From an uncultured Lachnospiraceae bacterium (GTDB lineage: Bacteria > Bacillota > Clostridia > Lachnospirales > Lachnospiraceae), in contig CACZFI010000001.1 of assembly GCA_902780405.1 (NCBI GenBank), forward strand, positions 1 through 64,000: a stretch of 64,000 bases of DNA. The letters run 5' to 3'. Shown here in pieces: positions 34,424 through 43,137 of the stretch. Both the position numbers and the translations under genes were made by a program. How positions within the stretch are numbered: position 1 is the stretch's first letter; every line of letters starts with the position of its first letter. Below the pieces are notes generated by a model. That model was not told the origin of the DNA. It ran no database searches and saw only the letters and a list, made by a program, of their open reading frames with translations.

Positions 34424-35722
34424 ATGGAGTTTGTAGAGGAGTTAGTAGCTTTTTCCGACAAGGAAAGCAACGGATGTGTCATCTTAAGAGAGGATAACAC
34501 CAAGATCTGTTACATCGACGGTTTGCTTGCGACACGCTACGGTACGGAGATTGTCGGAGAATTTGGGGACGAGATCATGCGCTGGCTTGAGGATTGCCCC
34601 GAGCTTTCCGAAGACGGCGATCCGGTGATCTGGGAGAAGATCGATTCCGAGGTCGGCAAGTACTACCGGATCGAGTCCGGTATCTTCACCAAGGAAGAGA
34701 CAAAGTATCGTATCCACAAGGTCAGCGATATCACGCAGTATATGGAACTGAACCGTGATATGACCAAGTATGTCGGATTCTTCAAGAAGCTTTCGAAATT
34801 TCAGGCGGCAGTGTTGGATAAATTATCCAATTCCTACTATGATCTGATGCCGATGCTTTCCGATTATTACATCACGAATAAAGTATTCATCATGATCCAG
34901 CATGAAGACAGTCTGGATGTGACCACCTATACCAAGGTCGGTGCGCAGTTTGCGAATGACCGCCTGGAGATCTCTCCGAAGACCGTGAAGGTATTCCGTC
35001 AGGATACCACCAAGGATCTGACGCTGGATGATTTCGATGAGAGCGTTCGCGAGGTCTTTGTTTCTTCGGGAAGCGGTGATGACGCGAAGTTCAGATGCTT
35101 ATGCCAGGGTGATGTGAATGACCAGAAGTATGCCGTATATATCGGTATCTGGCCGAACACCGACCAGAAGTCGCTTCGTGAGTCTGTTGTGATCAATGTG
35201 ATCAAGCTCTATATCGAGAACGGTATCATGCGTGAGAATCTGATCTATGAGAGCGAGCATGATCATTTGACCGGACTGTTCAACAAGGGCAAGTATCTGG
35301 ATATGGTGGAGAATACCTATCCCGGACTTGACTCCATCGCTTATTACAATTTCGATGTAAACAACTTAAAGAAGCTCAATGACTCTATGGGTCATGAGGC
35401 CGGCGACAGACTGCTTATCAAGGCGGCAGACAGTATCCGTAAGGTAACCAACAAGGACGTACACGGTTATCGTATGGGCGGCGACGAGTTCCTGATGGTG
35501 GCTTGCAATGTCACAAAGGAAGAGTCTGAGAGACTGACCGCACGCTGGGAGCAGGAACTTGCAAGACTCAACACCTTAAACGACGGCATCGACTGTGTGG
35601 TTGCATGCGGTGTGGTTTACGCCGAAAAGCCGTATAACCTCTCCGAGATCAGCAAGCAGGCAGATGAGCTGATGTATGAGGATAAGAAGAGAAAGAAGAA
35701 ACCAGGGGAAGAGATCCGATAG
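34424..35722 (+). CDS. cytoplasmic GGDEF protein (probable diguanylate cyclase)
   Basis: Predicted cyclic di-GMP synthase of 432 residues without membrane segments. The first 110 residues may be PAS-like (GCVILREDNTKICYIDGL). A middle region (about 120-270) is not recognised. The C-terminal GGDEF domain (about 280-425) keeps the substrate and metal residues (FDVNNLKKLNDSMGHEAGD; RMGGDEF). No RxxD I-site precedes the motif, so product inhibition is probably absent. Its place after the kinase and STAS genes makes it the best candidate for the output or target of the partner switch; this is inference. Confidence 0.9.
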   Translation: MEFVEELVAFSDKESNGCVILREDNTKICYIDGLLATRYGTEIVGEFGDEIMRWLEDCPELSEDGDPVIWEKIDSEVGKYYRIESGIFTKEETKYRIHKVSDITQYMELNRDMTKYVGFFKKLSKFQAAVLDKLSNSYYDLMPMLSDYYITNKVFIMIQHEDSLDVTTYTKVGAQFANDRLEISPKTVKVFRQDTTKDLTLDDFDESVREVFVSSGSGDDAKFRCLCQGDVNDQKYAVYIGIWPNTDQKSLRESVVINVIKLYIENGIMRENLIYESEHDHLTGLFNKGKYLDMVENTYPGLDSIAYYNFDVNNLKKLNDSMGHEAGDRLLIKAADSIRKVTNKDVHGYRMGGDEFLMVACNVTKEESERLTARWEQELARLNTLNDGIDCVVACGVVYAEKPYNLSEISKQADELMYEDKKRKKKPGEEIR

Positions 35723-35737
35723 GAAAGGAGAAATGTC

Positions 35738-36784
35738 ATGACACTTGAAGATTTGGTAGAATACGCGAAGAAGGAAGAGGCTTCCGATATCCATGTTACC
35801 GTGGGTACCAACCATGCGATCCGTAAGTTCGGTGAGCTGATCATCTTAGATCCTCTGCCGCCCGAGAACGAGGCGCGCAACATGATCCTCGATTACTTAA
35901 GCTATGATCAGAGAGAGAAGGTACTCGCAGGCGAGGATCTTGACTTCGCAATGATCATGCCGGACGGTACGAGACTTCGTGCCAACATTTACCATCAGAG
36001 AAACAACCTGGCTGCATCCTACCGTCTGCTTCGCAGCACCATCCCGACCTTTGAGGAACTCGGTATTCCTGAGGTAGTCAGAAAGCTTGTAACCGAGCCG
36101 AGAGGACTGATCCTTTTCACAGGCCCTACCGGAAGCGGTAAGACAACCACACTTGCATCCATGATCGACTACGTGAATTCCAATATGGCACGTCACGTGA
36201 TCACCATCGAGGATCCGATCGAGTACGTCTTCTATCACAAGAAGTCCATGATCCATCAGCGTGAGATCCGTAAGGATGTAGATTCATTTGCTACGGCACT
36301 TCATTCCTCTCTCCGTGAGGATCCGGATATCATCCTTGTAGGTGAGATGAGAGACTATGAGACCATCTCCGCAGCGATCACTGCAGCAGAGACCGGACAC
36401 TTAGTCCTTTCCACATTGCATACATCTACAGCAACGCAGACCATTGAGCGTATCATCGACGCTTATCCGGCACACGGACAGTCACAGGCTCGTACACAGC
36501 TTGCTACAAACTTAAAGGGTGTTATCACACAGGTGCTGATTCCCGAGATCGACGGTGTCGGTATGGTGATGGCAACAGAGATCATGCTCAATAACGAGGC
36601 AGTTGCGAACCAGATCCGTGAGAACAAGACGCATCAGATCGCGTCCACACTGACCAGTAACTCCGGTATCGGTATGCATACTCTGAATATGGATCTCAAG
36701 AGACTTGTAAAAGAAAGAAAGATCTCAGATCAGATGGCTCGTACCTACTCTACCAATGTAAGAGAGTACGACAGCCTCAGATAA
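35738..36784 (+). CDS. pilT: PilT-family type IV pilus retraction ATPase
   Basis: Hexameric secretion ATPase that depolymerises type IV pili. The 348-residue protein has Walker A (GPTGSGKTTT), the Asp box, Walker B (GEMRDYET) and His box (HLVLSTLHTSTA), and the N-terminal PAS-like domain of PilT. No other pil gene is in the window, so its pilus machinery must be encoded elsewhere. AAAGGAG precedes the ATG, 15 bases after the GGDEF gene, which suggests co-transcription with the signalling cluster. A strong terminator follows. Confidence 0.94.
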   Translation: MTLEDLVEYAKKEEASDIHVTVGTNHAIRKFGELIILDPLPPENEARNMILDYLSYDQREKVLAGEDLDFAMIMPDGTRLRANIYHQRNNLAASYRLLRSTIPTFEELGIPEVVRKLVTEPRGLILFTGPTGSGKTTTLASMIDYVNSNMARHVITIEDPIEYVFYHKKSMIHQREIRKDVDSFATALHSSLREDPDIILVGEMRDYETISAAITAAETGHLVLSTLHTSTATQTIERIIDAYPAHGQSQARTQLATNLKGVITQVLIPEIDGVGMVMATEIMLNNEAVANQIRENKTHQIASTLTSNSGIGMHTLNMDLKRLVKERKISDQMARTYSTNVREYDSLR

Positions 36785-36795
36785 AAGGATTTATG

Positions 36796-36857
36796 AAAAA
36801 GAGACCGGCAGGTATCCGGATTCCCGTAAGGGGGGCGGACCTGCCGGTTTCTTTTTT
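36796..36857. terminator. bidirectional terminator
   Basis: ACCGGCAGGT and ACCTGCCGGT form a long stem flanked by an A-rich run and a T-run. It lies between pilT and the convergent TIM-barrel gene. Confidence 0.88.
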
Positions 36858-37659
36858 ATGAAAGTAAGCCGAGCTTCTTTAGATAATCAAGTGATTTCTT
36901 TTGCCGGTCGATACCGTTCACCTCGACTAAGACGGTGCATCCGGAGGGGTTCGGCGCCTGTTTTGTAAAGCAGGTGTGATAATACTTGGCAAATTCCTCC
37001 CAGTCAATCTTGCCGTCTCCGAGGGGGAGATGCTGATCCTCTGTGAGATCGTTGTCATTGATGTGAAGATGCTTCACATAGGGCGCAAGGCTTTTGACCC
37101 ACTCACCGATGGGGATATCCCGCCCAAAGCAGGAGGCATGCGCATAATCAAGACATACGCCGAAGTTTCGAACATCCTTCATCTCGTCCGCGAGGCGGGA
37201 GAGAAGATAGGGCTCAGTATCAAACATGTTCTCCATGTAGACGTCGATCTCGGGATAACTTTCGCAGATTTCGGAAAAGAATTCCTTGTTTCGGTTCACA
37301 AAGTTGTCGCAGTAGGAAGGGAGTTTTATAAAAGAAGTATGGTTGGTATGAAAAACCACACCCTTCGCTTTAAGACGTCTTGCCACATCCATGCTCTGTC
37401 TGACACGCTTCTTTGAAATCTCGCGGATCTCTCTGTCGTCGCTGAAGACAAGTACATCAAAGAAATCTCCGTGCATGGTGCAGAGGGAAGGAAGGTCCGA
37501 AGCGAGATAACGATCGATCCTTCGGTCCGTCTCGGCTGTGTCATCGAGCATCGCAGGCGTAAAAAAGTCATTGTACTCGAATCCGACACCATACGCGGAT
37601 GCAAGAGCGAGGCTTGTATCAAGATCCTTATAATCCGGTATGATCAGGAAGTTTTGCAT
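36856..37659 (-). CDS. sugar phosphate isomerase/epimerase-like TIM-barrel protein
   Basis: Member of the xylose isomerase-like/AP endonuclease 2 superfamily, 267 residues. Metal-ligand positions are visible in order: His in CTMHGDF, Glu in VYMENMF, Asp and His in CLDYAHA, His in KHLHINDND and Glu in VLVEVNG. Specific substrates of this family are diverse and none can be assigned. The ATG at 37659 follows GGAGG; the upstream extension has no site. Monocistronic. Confidence 0.82.
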   Translation of the reverse strand: MQNFLIIPDYKDLDTSLALASAYGVGFEYNDFFTPAMLDDTAETDRRIDRYLASDLPSLCTMHGDFFDVLVFSDDREIREISKKRVRQSMDVARRLKAKGVVFHTNHTSFIKLPSYCDNFVNRNKEFFSEICESYPEIDVYMENMFDTEPYLLSRLADEMKDVRNFGVCLDYAHASCFGRDIPIGEWVKSLAPYVKHLHINDNDLTEDQHLPLGDGKIDWEEFAKYYHTCFTKQAPNPSGCTVLVEVNGIDRQKKSLDYLKKLGLLS

Positions 37660-37744
37660 AGGTTTCCTCCTATAGAATCTATGTCTCAAGAATACACCAA
37701 AAACAGGGCGATTTCAAGAAATTGAGAATTAATGAAAAAAGTTC

Positions 37745-37773
37745 TTGCATTTACCAAACACTTTTGATATACT
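37745..37773 (+). promoter_or_regulatory. promoter of tRNA-Glu
   Basis: TTGCAT (37745-37750), 17 bases, TATACT (37768-37773), ending 19 bases before the mature tRNA. Confidence 0.7.
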
Positions 37774-37792
37774 AAGCAAGTCGCACAGATAA

Positions 37793-37864
37793 GGTCCGTT
37801 GGTCAAGCGGTTAAGACGTCGCCCTCTCACGGCGAAAACAGGGGTTCGATTCCCCTACGGACTG
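37793..37864 (+). tRNA. tRNA-Glu (CTC)
   Basis: The cloverleaf closes: acceptor GGTCCGT/ACGGACT, anticodon stem TCGCC/GGCGA with loop CTCTCAC (anticodon CTC, reading GAG), T-arm AGGGG-TTCGATT-CCCCT, discriminator G. CCA is not encoded. CTC is the accessory Glu isoacceptor; the essential TTC one must lie elsewhere. Confidence 0.94.
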
Positions 37865-37869
37865 CGCTT

Positions 37870-37899
37870 AAGGACAGCAAAATTGCTGTCCTTTTTTTC
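37870..37899 (+). terminator. terminator after tRNA-Glu
   Basis: AAGGACAGCAA / TTGCTGTCCTT stem followed by a run of T. Confidence 0.9.
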
Positions 37900-37919
37900 T
37901 TGTTGTAAGTCTTTCACTC

Positions 37920-37948
37920 TTGATATTTGAGGCCCGATTGGGTATAAT
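37920..37948 (+). promoter_or_regulatory. promoter of the zinc-ribbon membrane protein gene
   Basis: TTGATA (37920-37925), 17 bases, TATAAT (37943-37948), about 50 bases before the start codon. Confidence 0.8.
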
Positions 37949-37997
37949 ATAAGCATCTATGTGGTATCTATCACAACGGTGGAAGGAGAGTACGCAG

Positions 37998-38831
37998 ATG
38001 AAGACTTGTCACGCTTGTGGAGCGTATGTACCGGATGACGCTTTAAGCTGTCCGGAGTGTGGAGCTACCATTGTCAAAAAAGTATCCGGTTTGTCTTTAA
38101 AGCCCGAAGGACCTGCACGTAAGAAACCGTCTCATACGACGGGAAGCGTAGTAAGCACAGGTTCCGGTCTTACCAATATCCTGAGAGAGGGTCAGGAAGA
38201 GTATGATGATTACGAAGAGGATGATTACGGCGGAGGCTCCATGCCTTACGCGATGAGTAAGAATCAGCTCAAGGAGTATGAGGAATCCAAGAAACATGCG
38301 AAGCACAGAAAGAGCGGCAAGGGTGCGCTCGGCACGCTGTTCAAGATCGTTCTCTTTGCTGCAATCGCCTTCGGTGTTTATTACTTCTTCAACAACGTTC
38401 TTCTTAAGAAGGACGGCGCGCAGACTGCGGAAGATGCCATGGACATCTACGTGGAAGCAGTGAACAATAACGATGAGGAGATGCTTTTAAAGATCATTCC
38501 TCCCTATATTACAACGAATCACACCGAGGCTCAGAACATCTTAGGCGCACTTTCCAACCCGAACATTGCAAGCTACGATATTCTCGAGTCCAAGGAGTTC
38601 ACCAAGGATGATGTCACACATCTAAACGACGCCATCCAGATGGAACGCGGAAAGACAGCGAAGATTTCGGCTGCGAGATCCCTTCGTATGAGACTGAAAG
38701 GTACGATGACCAACCGCAGCGGTGCGAAGACACAGAAGTTCCCCGAGGTTACATTTGACTTCGTTCAGATCAAGGGTGTCTGGTATCTTTACACCGATAC
38801 GTATTCCAATAAGGAATTCGGTAACGAATAA
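37998..38831 (+). CDS. zinc-ribbon single-pass membrane protein, unknown function
   Basis: A 277-residue protein. The first 35 residues hold a zinc ribbon (CHAC and CPEC), followed by a flexible acidic linker (YDDYEEDDY), one membrane helix (LFKIVLFAAIAFGVYYFF, about 117-134) and an external domain of about 140 residues. That domain starts with DAMDIYVEAVNNNDEEMLL and ends with VWYLYTDTY, a pattern like NTF2-like or DUF4878-type lipoprotein domains. Function unknown. AAGGAG precedes the ATG at 37998. It has its own promoter and terminator. Confidence 0.85.
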   Translation: MKTCHACGAYVPDDALSCPECGATIVKKVSGLSLKPEGPARKKPSHTTGSVVSTGSGLTNILREGQEEYDDYEEDDYGGGSMPYAMSKNQLKEYEESKKHAKHRKSGKGALGTLFKIVLFAAIAFGVYYFFNNVLLKKDGAQTAEDAMDIYVEAVNNNDEEMLLKIIPPYITTNHTEAQNILGALSNPNIASYDILESKEFTKDDVTHLNDAIQMERGKTAKISAARSLRMRLKGTMTNRSGAKTQKFPEVTFDFVQIKGVWYLYTDTYSNKEFGNE

Positions 38832-38845
38832 ATTCGGTTCACACG

Positions 38846-38884
38846 GGTCTGTCAAGAAAAAATACTTGACAGACCTGTTTTTTT
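38846..38884 (+). terminator. terminator overlapping the ylxM promoter
   Basis: Perfect 11-pair stem GGTCTGTCAAG (38846-38856) / CTTGACAGACC (38865-38875) with loop AAAAAATA and a T-run. The 3' arm contains the -35 hexamer of the next promoter. Confidence 0.9.
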
Positions 38885-38894
38885 GTACTATGAT
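38866..38894 (+). promoter_or_regulatory. sigma-A promoter of the ylxM-ffh operon
   Basis: TTGACA (38866-38871), 17 bases, TATGAT (38889-38894). The -35 element lies within the terminator stem of the gene upstream. Confidence 0.85.
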
Positions 38895-38937
38895 ACGGAA
38901 GGCTTGTAAAGCAATTTAACTTTACGAGGTGAACAGA

Positions 38938-39294
38938 TTGGAAAAATTCGTACGACAATCCCTGCTCTTTGATTTTTACGGCGAGTTGCTTACGGAGCAT
39001 CAAAAGAGCGTATACCGCGACGTGATCGAGAACGACATGTCATATACCGAGGCTGCGGAGTACTACGGCATTTCGCGCCAGGGTGTCTACGATATGATCA
39101 AGCGGTGCGATAAGCTGCTTGAGGGATATGAAACCAAGCTTCGACTGATGGAACGTTTTCTCGCCTCCGGCAAATTGGCCGCAGAGGTGAAGAAGGACCT
39201 TTTGAAACTTGACGAAACAGAGGATGCGGGACAGCGCAGGAAACTCCTGACGAAGATCATGGATGCTCTTTCCGCAATCGAACAGGGACTGTAA
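38938..39294 (+). CDS. ylxM: YlxM-like putative DNA-binding protein of the SRP operon
   Basis: A helix-turn-helix protein of 118 residues found next to ffh in Firmicutes, reported to affect signal recognition particle function. The family start (EKFVRQSLLFDFYGELLTEHQ) and the sigma-4-like HTH (YTEAAEYYGISRQGVYDMIKR) are present. I chose TTG at 38938, six bases after GAGGTG; GTG at 38929 overlaps that site. It is the first gene of the operon; ftsY, often upstream, is absent. Confidence 0.9.
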   Translation: MEKFVRQSLLFDFYGELLTEHQKSVYRDVIENDMSYTEAAEYYGISRQGVYDMIKRCDKLLEGYETKLRLMERFLASGKLAAEVKKDLLKLDETEDAGQRRKLLTKIMDALSAIEQGL

Positions 39295-39307
39295 GTCCGG
39301 AGGCAGT

Positions 39308-40654
39308 ATGGCATTTGACAGCCTGACCGATAAATTACAAAACGTATTCAAGAAGCTTCGCAGCAAGGGTACCCTGACAGAGGATGACGTCAAGGAGGCC
39401 ATGAAAGAAGTGAAGCGTGCGCTCCTTGAGGCGGACGTGAATTTCAAAGTCGTGAAGCAGTTCATCAGCTCCGTGAGTGAGCGTGCCGTGGGAGAGGAAG
39501 TCCTGAAGGGCTTGAATCCCGGGCAGATGGTCATCAAGGTCGTGAAAGAAGAGATGGACAAGCTGATGGGGTCCGAGACCACAGAGCTTTCTATGCTTCC
39601 GTCGAACGAGATCACCGTCATCATGATGTGCGGTCTGCAGGGTGCAGGTAAGACGACTACGGCAGCGAAACTTGCAGCCAAGTTTAAGAACAAGGGCAGA
39701 AAGCCACTGTTGGTTGCCTGTGATATCTATCGCCCGGCAGCGATCAAACAGCTCGAGATCAACGGCGAGAAGGTAGGCGTTCCCGTATTCTCCATGGGGA
39801 CCGACAAAAAGCCGGTAGAGATCGCTACGGCAGCGCTTGCACATGCAAAAGCGAATAACCTGAATCTGGTGTTTATAGATACCGCCGGTCGACTTCATAT
39901 CGATGAAGATATGATGAACGAGCTGGTGGAGATCCGCGATAATATCGCGGTAACACATACGATCCTTACGGTTGACGCCATGACCGGTCAGGACGCGGTG
40001 AATGTGGCAACCACATTCAACGAAAAGATCGGCATCGACGGTGTCATTCTTACCAAACTCGACGGTGATACCCGAGGCGGTGCGGCACTTTCCATCAAGG
40101 CGGTGACCGGAAAGCCGATCCTCTATGCCGGTATGGGTGAGAAGCTTGAGGATCTCGAGCAGTTTTACCCCGATCGTATGGCCAGCCGTATCCTCGGTAT
40201 GGGCGATGTGGAAAGCCTGATCGAGAAAGCACAGGCAGCCATTGACGAGGAGAAGGCGAAGGAGATGGAAGCGAAGTTCAAAAAGGCTTCCTTCGATTTC
40301 AACGATTTCCTGGAGCAGATGGAGCAGATGGAAAAGATGGGCGGCATCGGAGATATCCTTTCCATGTTACCCGGCCTCGGCAACAGCAAGAAGATCAAGG
40401 ATGTGGACATCGATGAGAGCGCGATGAACATGCCGAAGGCCATTATTCTTTCCATGACGCCGAAGGAAAGAAGCAATCCCGACATCATTAATCCCAGCCG
40501 CAAGAAGCGAATCGCTTCCGGCGCGGGAGTGGATATAAGCGATGTAAACAAACTTCTCAAGCAATTTGAACAGTCTAAGAAGATGATGAAGCAAATGTCA
40601 GGCTTGATGGGTGGAAAAAAACGCGGTGGCTTTAAGCTTCCGTTTGGATTTTGA
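39308..40654 (+). CDS. ffh: signal recognition particle protein Ffh
   Basis: SRP54 GTPase that targets nascent membrane proteins to FtsY and the translocon. The N domain, G domain ([34 protein letters not shown]) and the Met-rich M domain ([19 protein letters not shown]) are complete. The product has 448 residues. The ATG at 39308 follows GGAGG. rpsP follows after 17 bases. Confidence 0.98.
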   Translation: MAFDSLTDKLQNVFKKLRSKGTLTEDDVKEAMKEVKRALLEADVNFKVVKQFISSVSERAVGEEVLKGLNPGQMVIKVVKEEMDKLMGSETTELSMLPSNEITVIMMCGLQGAGKTTTAAKLAAKFKNKGRKPLLVACDIYRPAAIKQLEINGEKVGVPVFSMGTDKKPVEIATAALAHAKANNLNLVFIDTAGRLHIDEDMMNELVEIRDNIAVTHTILTVDAMTGQDAVNVATTFNEKIGIDGVILTKLDGDTRGGAALSIKAVTGKPILYAGMGEKLEDLEQFYPDRMASRILGMGDVESLIEKAQAAIDEEKAKEMEAKFKKASFDFNDFLEQMEQMEKMGGIGDILSMLPGLGNSKKIKDVDIDESAMNMPKAIILSMTPKERSNPDIINPSRKKRIASGAGVDISDVNKLLKQFEQSKKMMKQMSGLMGGKKRGGFKLPFGF

Positions 40655-40671
40655 AAGGAGGTGACAACAAC

Positions 40672-40917
40672 ATGGCAGTAAAGATCAGACTTAGAAGAAT
40701 GGGCTACAAGAAGCATCCTTTTTATAGAGTGATCGTTGCAGATTCCCGTTCCCCGAGAGACGGTCGTTTCATCGAGGAGATCGGAACCTATGATCCGAAT
40801 CAGGAGCCGGCTGATATCAAGATCGACGCTGAGGCAGCTAAGAAGTGGCTTGGCAGCGGTGCACAGCCTACCGAGACCGTAGCAAAGCTTCTCAAGGTAG
40901 CAGGTATCGAGAAGTAA
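40672..40917 (+). CDS. rpsP: 30S ribosomal protein S16
   Basis: Small-subunit protein that binds 16S rRNA early in assembly. The 81-residue sequence with [24 protein letters not shown] is canonical. The ATG at 40672 is preceded by AAAGGAGGTGA, a near-perfect complement to the 16S rRNA 3' end, consistent with high expression. Confidence 0.98.
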   Translation: MAVKIRLRRMGYKKHPFYRVIVADSRSPRDGRFIEEIGTYDPNQEPADIKIDAEAAKKWLGSGAQPTETVAKLLKVAGIEK

Positions 40918-40935
40918 TGATGGGGAGGTGCCGAC

Positions 40936-41163
40936 ATGAAAGAATTAGTCGAGATCATCGCAAAATCCCTTGTTGATTACCCTGACGAGGTTGTTGTTAC
41001 GGAAACAACCGCGGATGACACTATCACGATCGACCTGAAGGTAGCTGCTGACGATATGGGTAAAGTGATCGGCAAGAAGGGCCGTATCGCAAAATCCATC
41101 CGTACCGTTGTAAGAGCAGCGGCATTAAAGGGTGACAAAAAGGTAGTAGTTGATATCAAATAA
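40936..41163 (+). CDS. khpA: KH-domain RNA-binding protein KhpA
   Basis: Small RNA-binding protein (75 residues), usually partnered with KhpB/Jag and linked to cell-division and small-RNA control. The KH motif appears as VIGKKGRIAKSIRTVV. GGGGAGGTG precedes the ATG. It sits between rpsP and rimM, the standard order. Confidence 0.96.
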   Translation: MKELVEIIAKSLVDYPDEVVVTETTADDTITIDLKVAADDMGKVIGKKGRIAKSIRTVVRAAALKGDKKVVVDIK

Positions 41164-41170
41164 TTCTTTT

Positions 41171-41199
41171 CCCCGGGGATCTTCCCGGGGGATTTTTTT
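41171..41199 (+). terminator. hairpin/attenuator between khpA and rimM
   Basis: CCCCGGG (41171-41177) pairs with CCCGGGG (41184-41190), followed by GATTTTTTT. No separate promoter for rimM was found, so this probably causes partial termination, giving more rpsP-khpA than rimM-trmD. Confidence 0.8.
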
Positions 41200-41209
41200 A
41201 AGGAGATTT

Positions 41210-41725
41210 ATGGAAACAGAATTCAGAATCGGAGTGATCGCCAATACGCACGGTGTTCGCGGTGAGGTGAAGGTTTTCCCGACTACGGATGATCCTGCAC
41301 GTTTTAAAAAACTTACCGAGTGCTTTGTCCGTACGAAGCAGGGCGATGTAACACTGAAGAAAAAGAGCTGTCGTTTCTTTAAGAATATGGTTATCCTCGG
41401 CTTTGAGGGGATTGATACATTAAATGATGTGGAAAAGTACAAAGGGCTTGACCTTTTCGTAACCAGGGATCACGCAGTGCCGCTAAAAAAAGGCGAGTAT
41501 TACATCGCAGATCTGCTCGGAGCGGACGTCTACGACGAGACGGATGCACACATCGGAACACTTTCCGATGTGATACAGACGGGTGCCAACGATGTCTATG
41601 ATGTCCTGCTTGATGACGGACGCAAGGTGCTTCTTCCCGTGATTCCCGATTGCATTCTCGAGAGAAATGTCGAGGAAAAGAAGATCAAGGTTCATATCAT
41701 GAAAGGACTTTTGGACGAGCGATGA
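41210..41725 (+). CDS. rimM: 16S rRNA processing protein RimM
   Basis: Binds S19 in the 30S head and helps its maturation. N-terminal RimM domain ([19 protein letters not shown]) and C-terminal PRC-barrel ([24 protein letters not shown]) are present in 171 residues. AAGGAG precedes the ATG at 41210. The stop overlaps the trmD start (ATGA). Confidence 0.96.
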   Translation: METEFRIGVIANTHGVRGEVKVFPTTDDPARFKKLTECFVRTKQGDVTLKKKSCRFFKNMVILGFEGIDTLNDVEKYKGLDLFVTRDHAVPLKKGEYYIADLLGADVYDETDAHIGTLSDVIQTGANDVYDVLLDDGRKVLLPVIPDCILERNVEEKKIKVHIMKGLLDER

Positions 41726-42441
41726 GATTTCATATCATGACATTGTTTCCGGATATGGTGACAAACGGACTTTCCGAGAGTATCACGGGCCGCGCCATCG
41801 AAAGCGGACTGATCGAAGTATCCGCCACGGACATCCGGGATTTTGCCGACAACAAATATCGTCATGTGGATGATTATACCTACGGCGGCGGTGCGGGCAT
41901 GCTGATGCAGCCCGGGCCTGTTGTGGACTGCTATGAGTCCATCTGTGACGGGATAAAAGAGCGCGGCGGAAAGGACAAACCACGCGTGCTTTATATGACG
42001 CCCGCAGGAACGCCCTTTACACAGTCTATGGCGGAGGAGTTTGCAAAAGAAGAGGATCTTGTCATCCTGTGCGGACATTATGAGGGCATTGACGAACGCG
42101 CCCTGGAACTCATCGTCACGGACAATGTATCCATCGGCGACTTTGTTTTAACCGGCGGGGAACTTCCCGCCATGATGATCGTGGATGCGGTATCCCGCCT
42201 GATCCCCGGTGTCCTCGGATGTGATGAGAGCGCGGTCTATGAGTCGTTCTATGATGGACTTCTGGAGTATCCGCAGTATACGCGTCCCAAGGAGTATCGC
42301 GGTATGGAAGTCCCCGAAGTGCTTCTTTCCGGGCACCACGCCAACATCGAAAAGTGGCGCCATGAGCAGGCGCTTCTCCGTACGCGTGAACGTCGCCCGG
42401 ACCTCTATGAAGCGTATATGAAAGATCATACAAAACAGTAA
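41722..42441 (+). CDS. trmD: tRNA (guanine-N1)-methyltransferase TrmD
   Basis: Methylates G37 of tRNAs and prevents frameshifting. A SPOUT fold of 239 residues: [13 protein letters not shown] start, [28 protein letters not shown] and the knot motif [13 protein letters not shown]. The ATG at 41722 overlaps the rimM stop. rplS (L19), which normally follows, is absent: the next gene is a lipoprotein with its own promoter. Confidence 0.98.
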   Translation: MRFHIMTLFPDMVTNGLSESITGRAIESGLIEVSATDIRDFADNKYRHVDDYTYGGGAGMLMQPGPVVDCYESICDGIKERGGKDKPRVLYMTPAGTPFTQSMAEEFAKEEDLVILCGHYEGIDERALELIVTDNVSIGDFVLTGGELPAMMIVDAVSRLIPGVLGCDESAVYESFYDGLLEYPQYTRPKEYRGMEVPEVLLSGHHANIEKWRHEQALLRTRERRPDLYEAYMKDHTKQ

Positions 42442-42470
42442 GGCAGTTGCCGTGCCAATATCATGCAGAC

Positions 42471-42499
42471 TTGTAACACGCCCCGTTTTGTGATAGTAT
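42471..42499 (+). promoter_or_regulatory. promoter of the lipoprotein gene at 42531
   Basis: TTGTAA (42471-42476), 17 bases, TAGTAT (42494-42499). Confidence 0.6.
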
Positions 42500-42530
42500 G
42501 AATAGGTTAAATCTAGTATAAAGGAGCAAC

Positions 42531-43073
42531 ATGACTATGAAGAAGAAACTCTACATCGCCCTGATGCTTTGCATGACCGTACTTCTTGTGGCAGCTTGCG
42601 GCAAGAAGAAGGAAGACCCTGCGAAGGCCTTGAAGGACGAGATTGTAAAATTTGTCGGAACAGATCTTCCCGGTATCGCAGCCGAGCGCGATCAGGCAGT
42701 GGCCGCCTTCAATGAAGCCATGTCGTCAGCATCCGACCCTTCCGAGGTATTAAAGAAGGTGAAGGAGACCTGTGTCCCGACGATGGAGTCCTATTTAAAC
42801 AAGCTGAATGCGCTTACCACTACAGCGCCTGAGGTCGGCGAACTGAAGGAGCTCTACAGACAGAGCGCACAGAAGCAGTATGATGCGATGAAGATGGTCG
42901 TATCTGCAATCGAGGGAGAGAATCCCGATTATCTGACACAGGCGAATACTCTTGTTACCGAGGCGAAGACCGCTTTGGCTGATTATGAGACCAAACTGAA
43001 GGAGATCTGCGATGCCAACAACATCAAGATCACTACGGGTGCGGCAACATCGACTGCGACAGACGCGAATTAA
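42531..43073 (+). CDS. small helical lipoprotein, unknown function
   Basis: A 180-residue exported lipoprotein. The signal ends in a lipobox (LLVAAC, Cys23), followed by a Lys-rich start and a mostly alpha-helical body with Glu/Ala/Lys repeats. The C-terminus is Ala/Thr-rich. No domain was recognised. AAGGAG lies five bases before the ATG at 42531; the ATG at 42537 is an alternative. It is followed by a terminator and is close to a two-component system. Confidence 0.82.
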   Translation: MTMKKKLYIALMLCMTVLLVAACGKKKEDPAKALKDEIVKFVGTDLPGIAAERDQAVAAFNEAMSSASDPSEVLKKVKETCVPTMESYLNKLNALTTTAPEVGELKELYRQSAQKQYDAMKMVVSAIEGENPDYLTQANTLVTEAKTALADYETKLKEICDANNIKITTGAATSTATDAN

Positions 43074-43081
43074 CCGGAATC

Positions 43082-43118
43082 CAACAGGAGGCAGTTATGT
43101 CTCCTGTTGATTTGTTTT
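43082..43118 (+). terminator. terminator after the lipoprotein gene
   Basis: CAACAGGAG (43082-43090) / CTCCTGTTG (43101-43109) stem, then ATTTGTTTT. Confidence 0.8.
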
Positions 43119-43137
43119 AAGGGAGACGGTGACCCTT

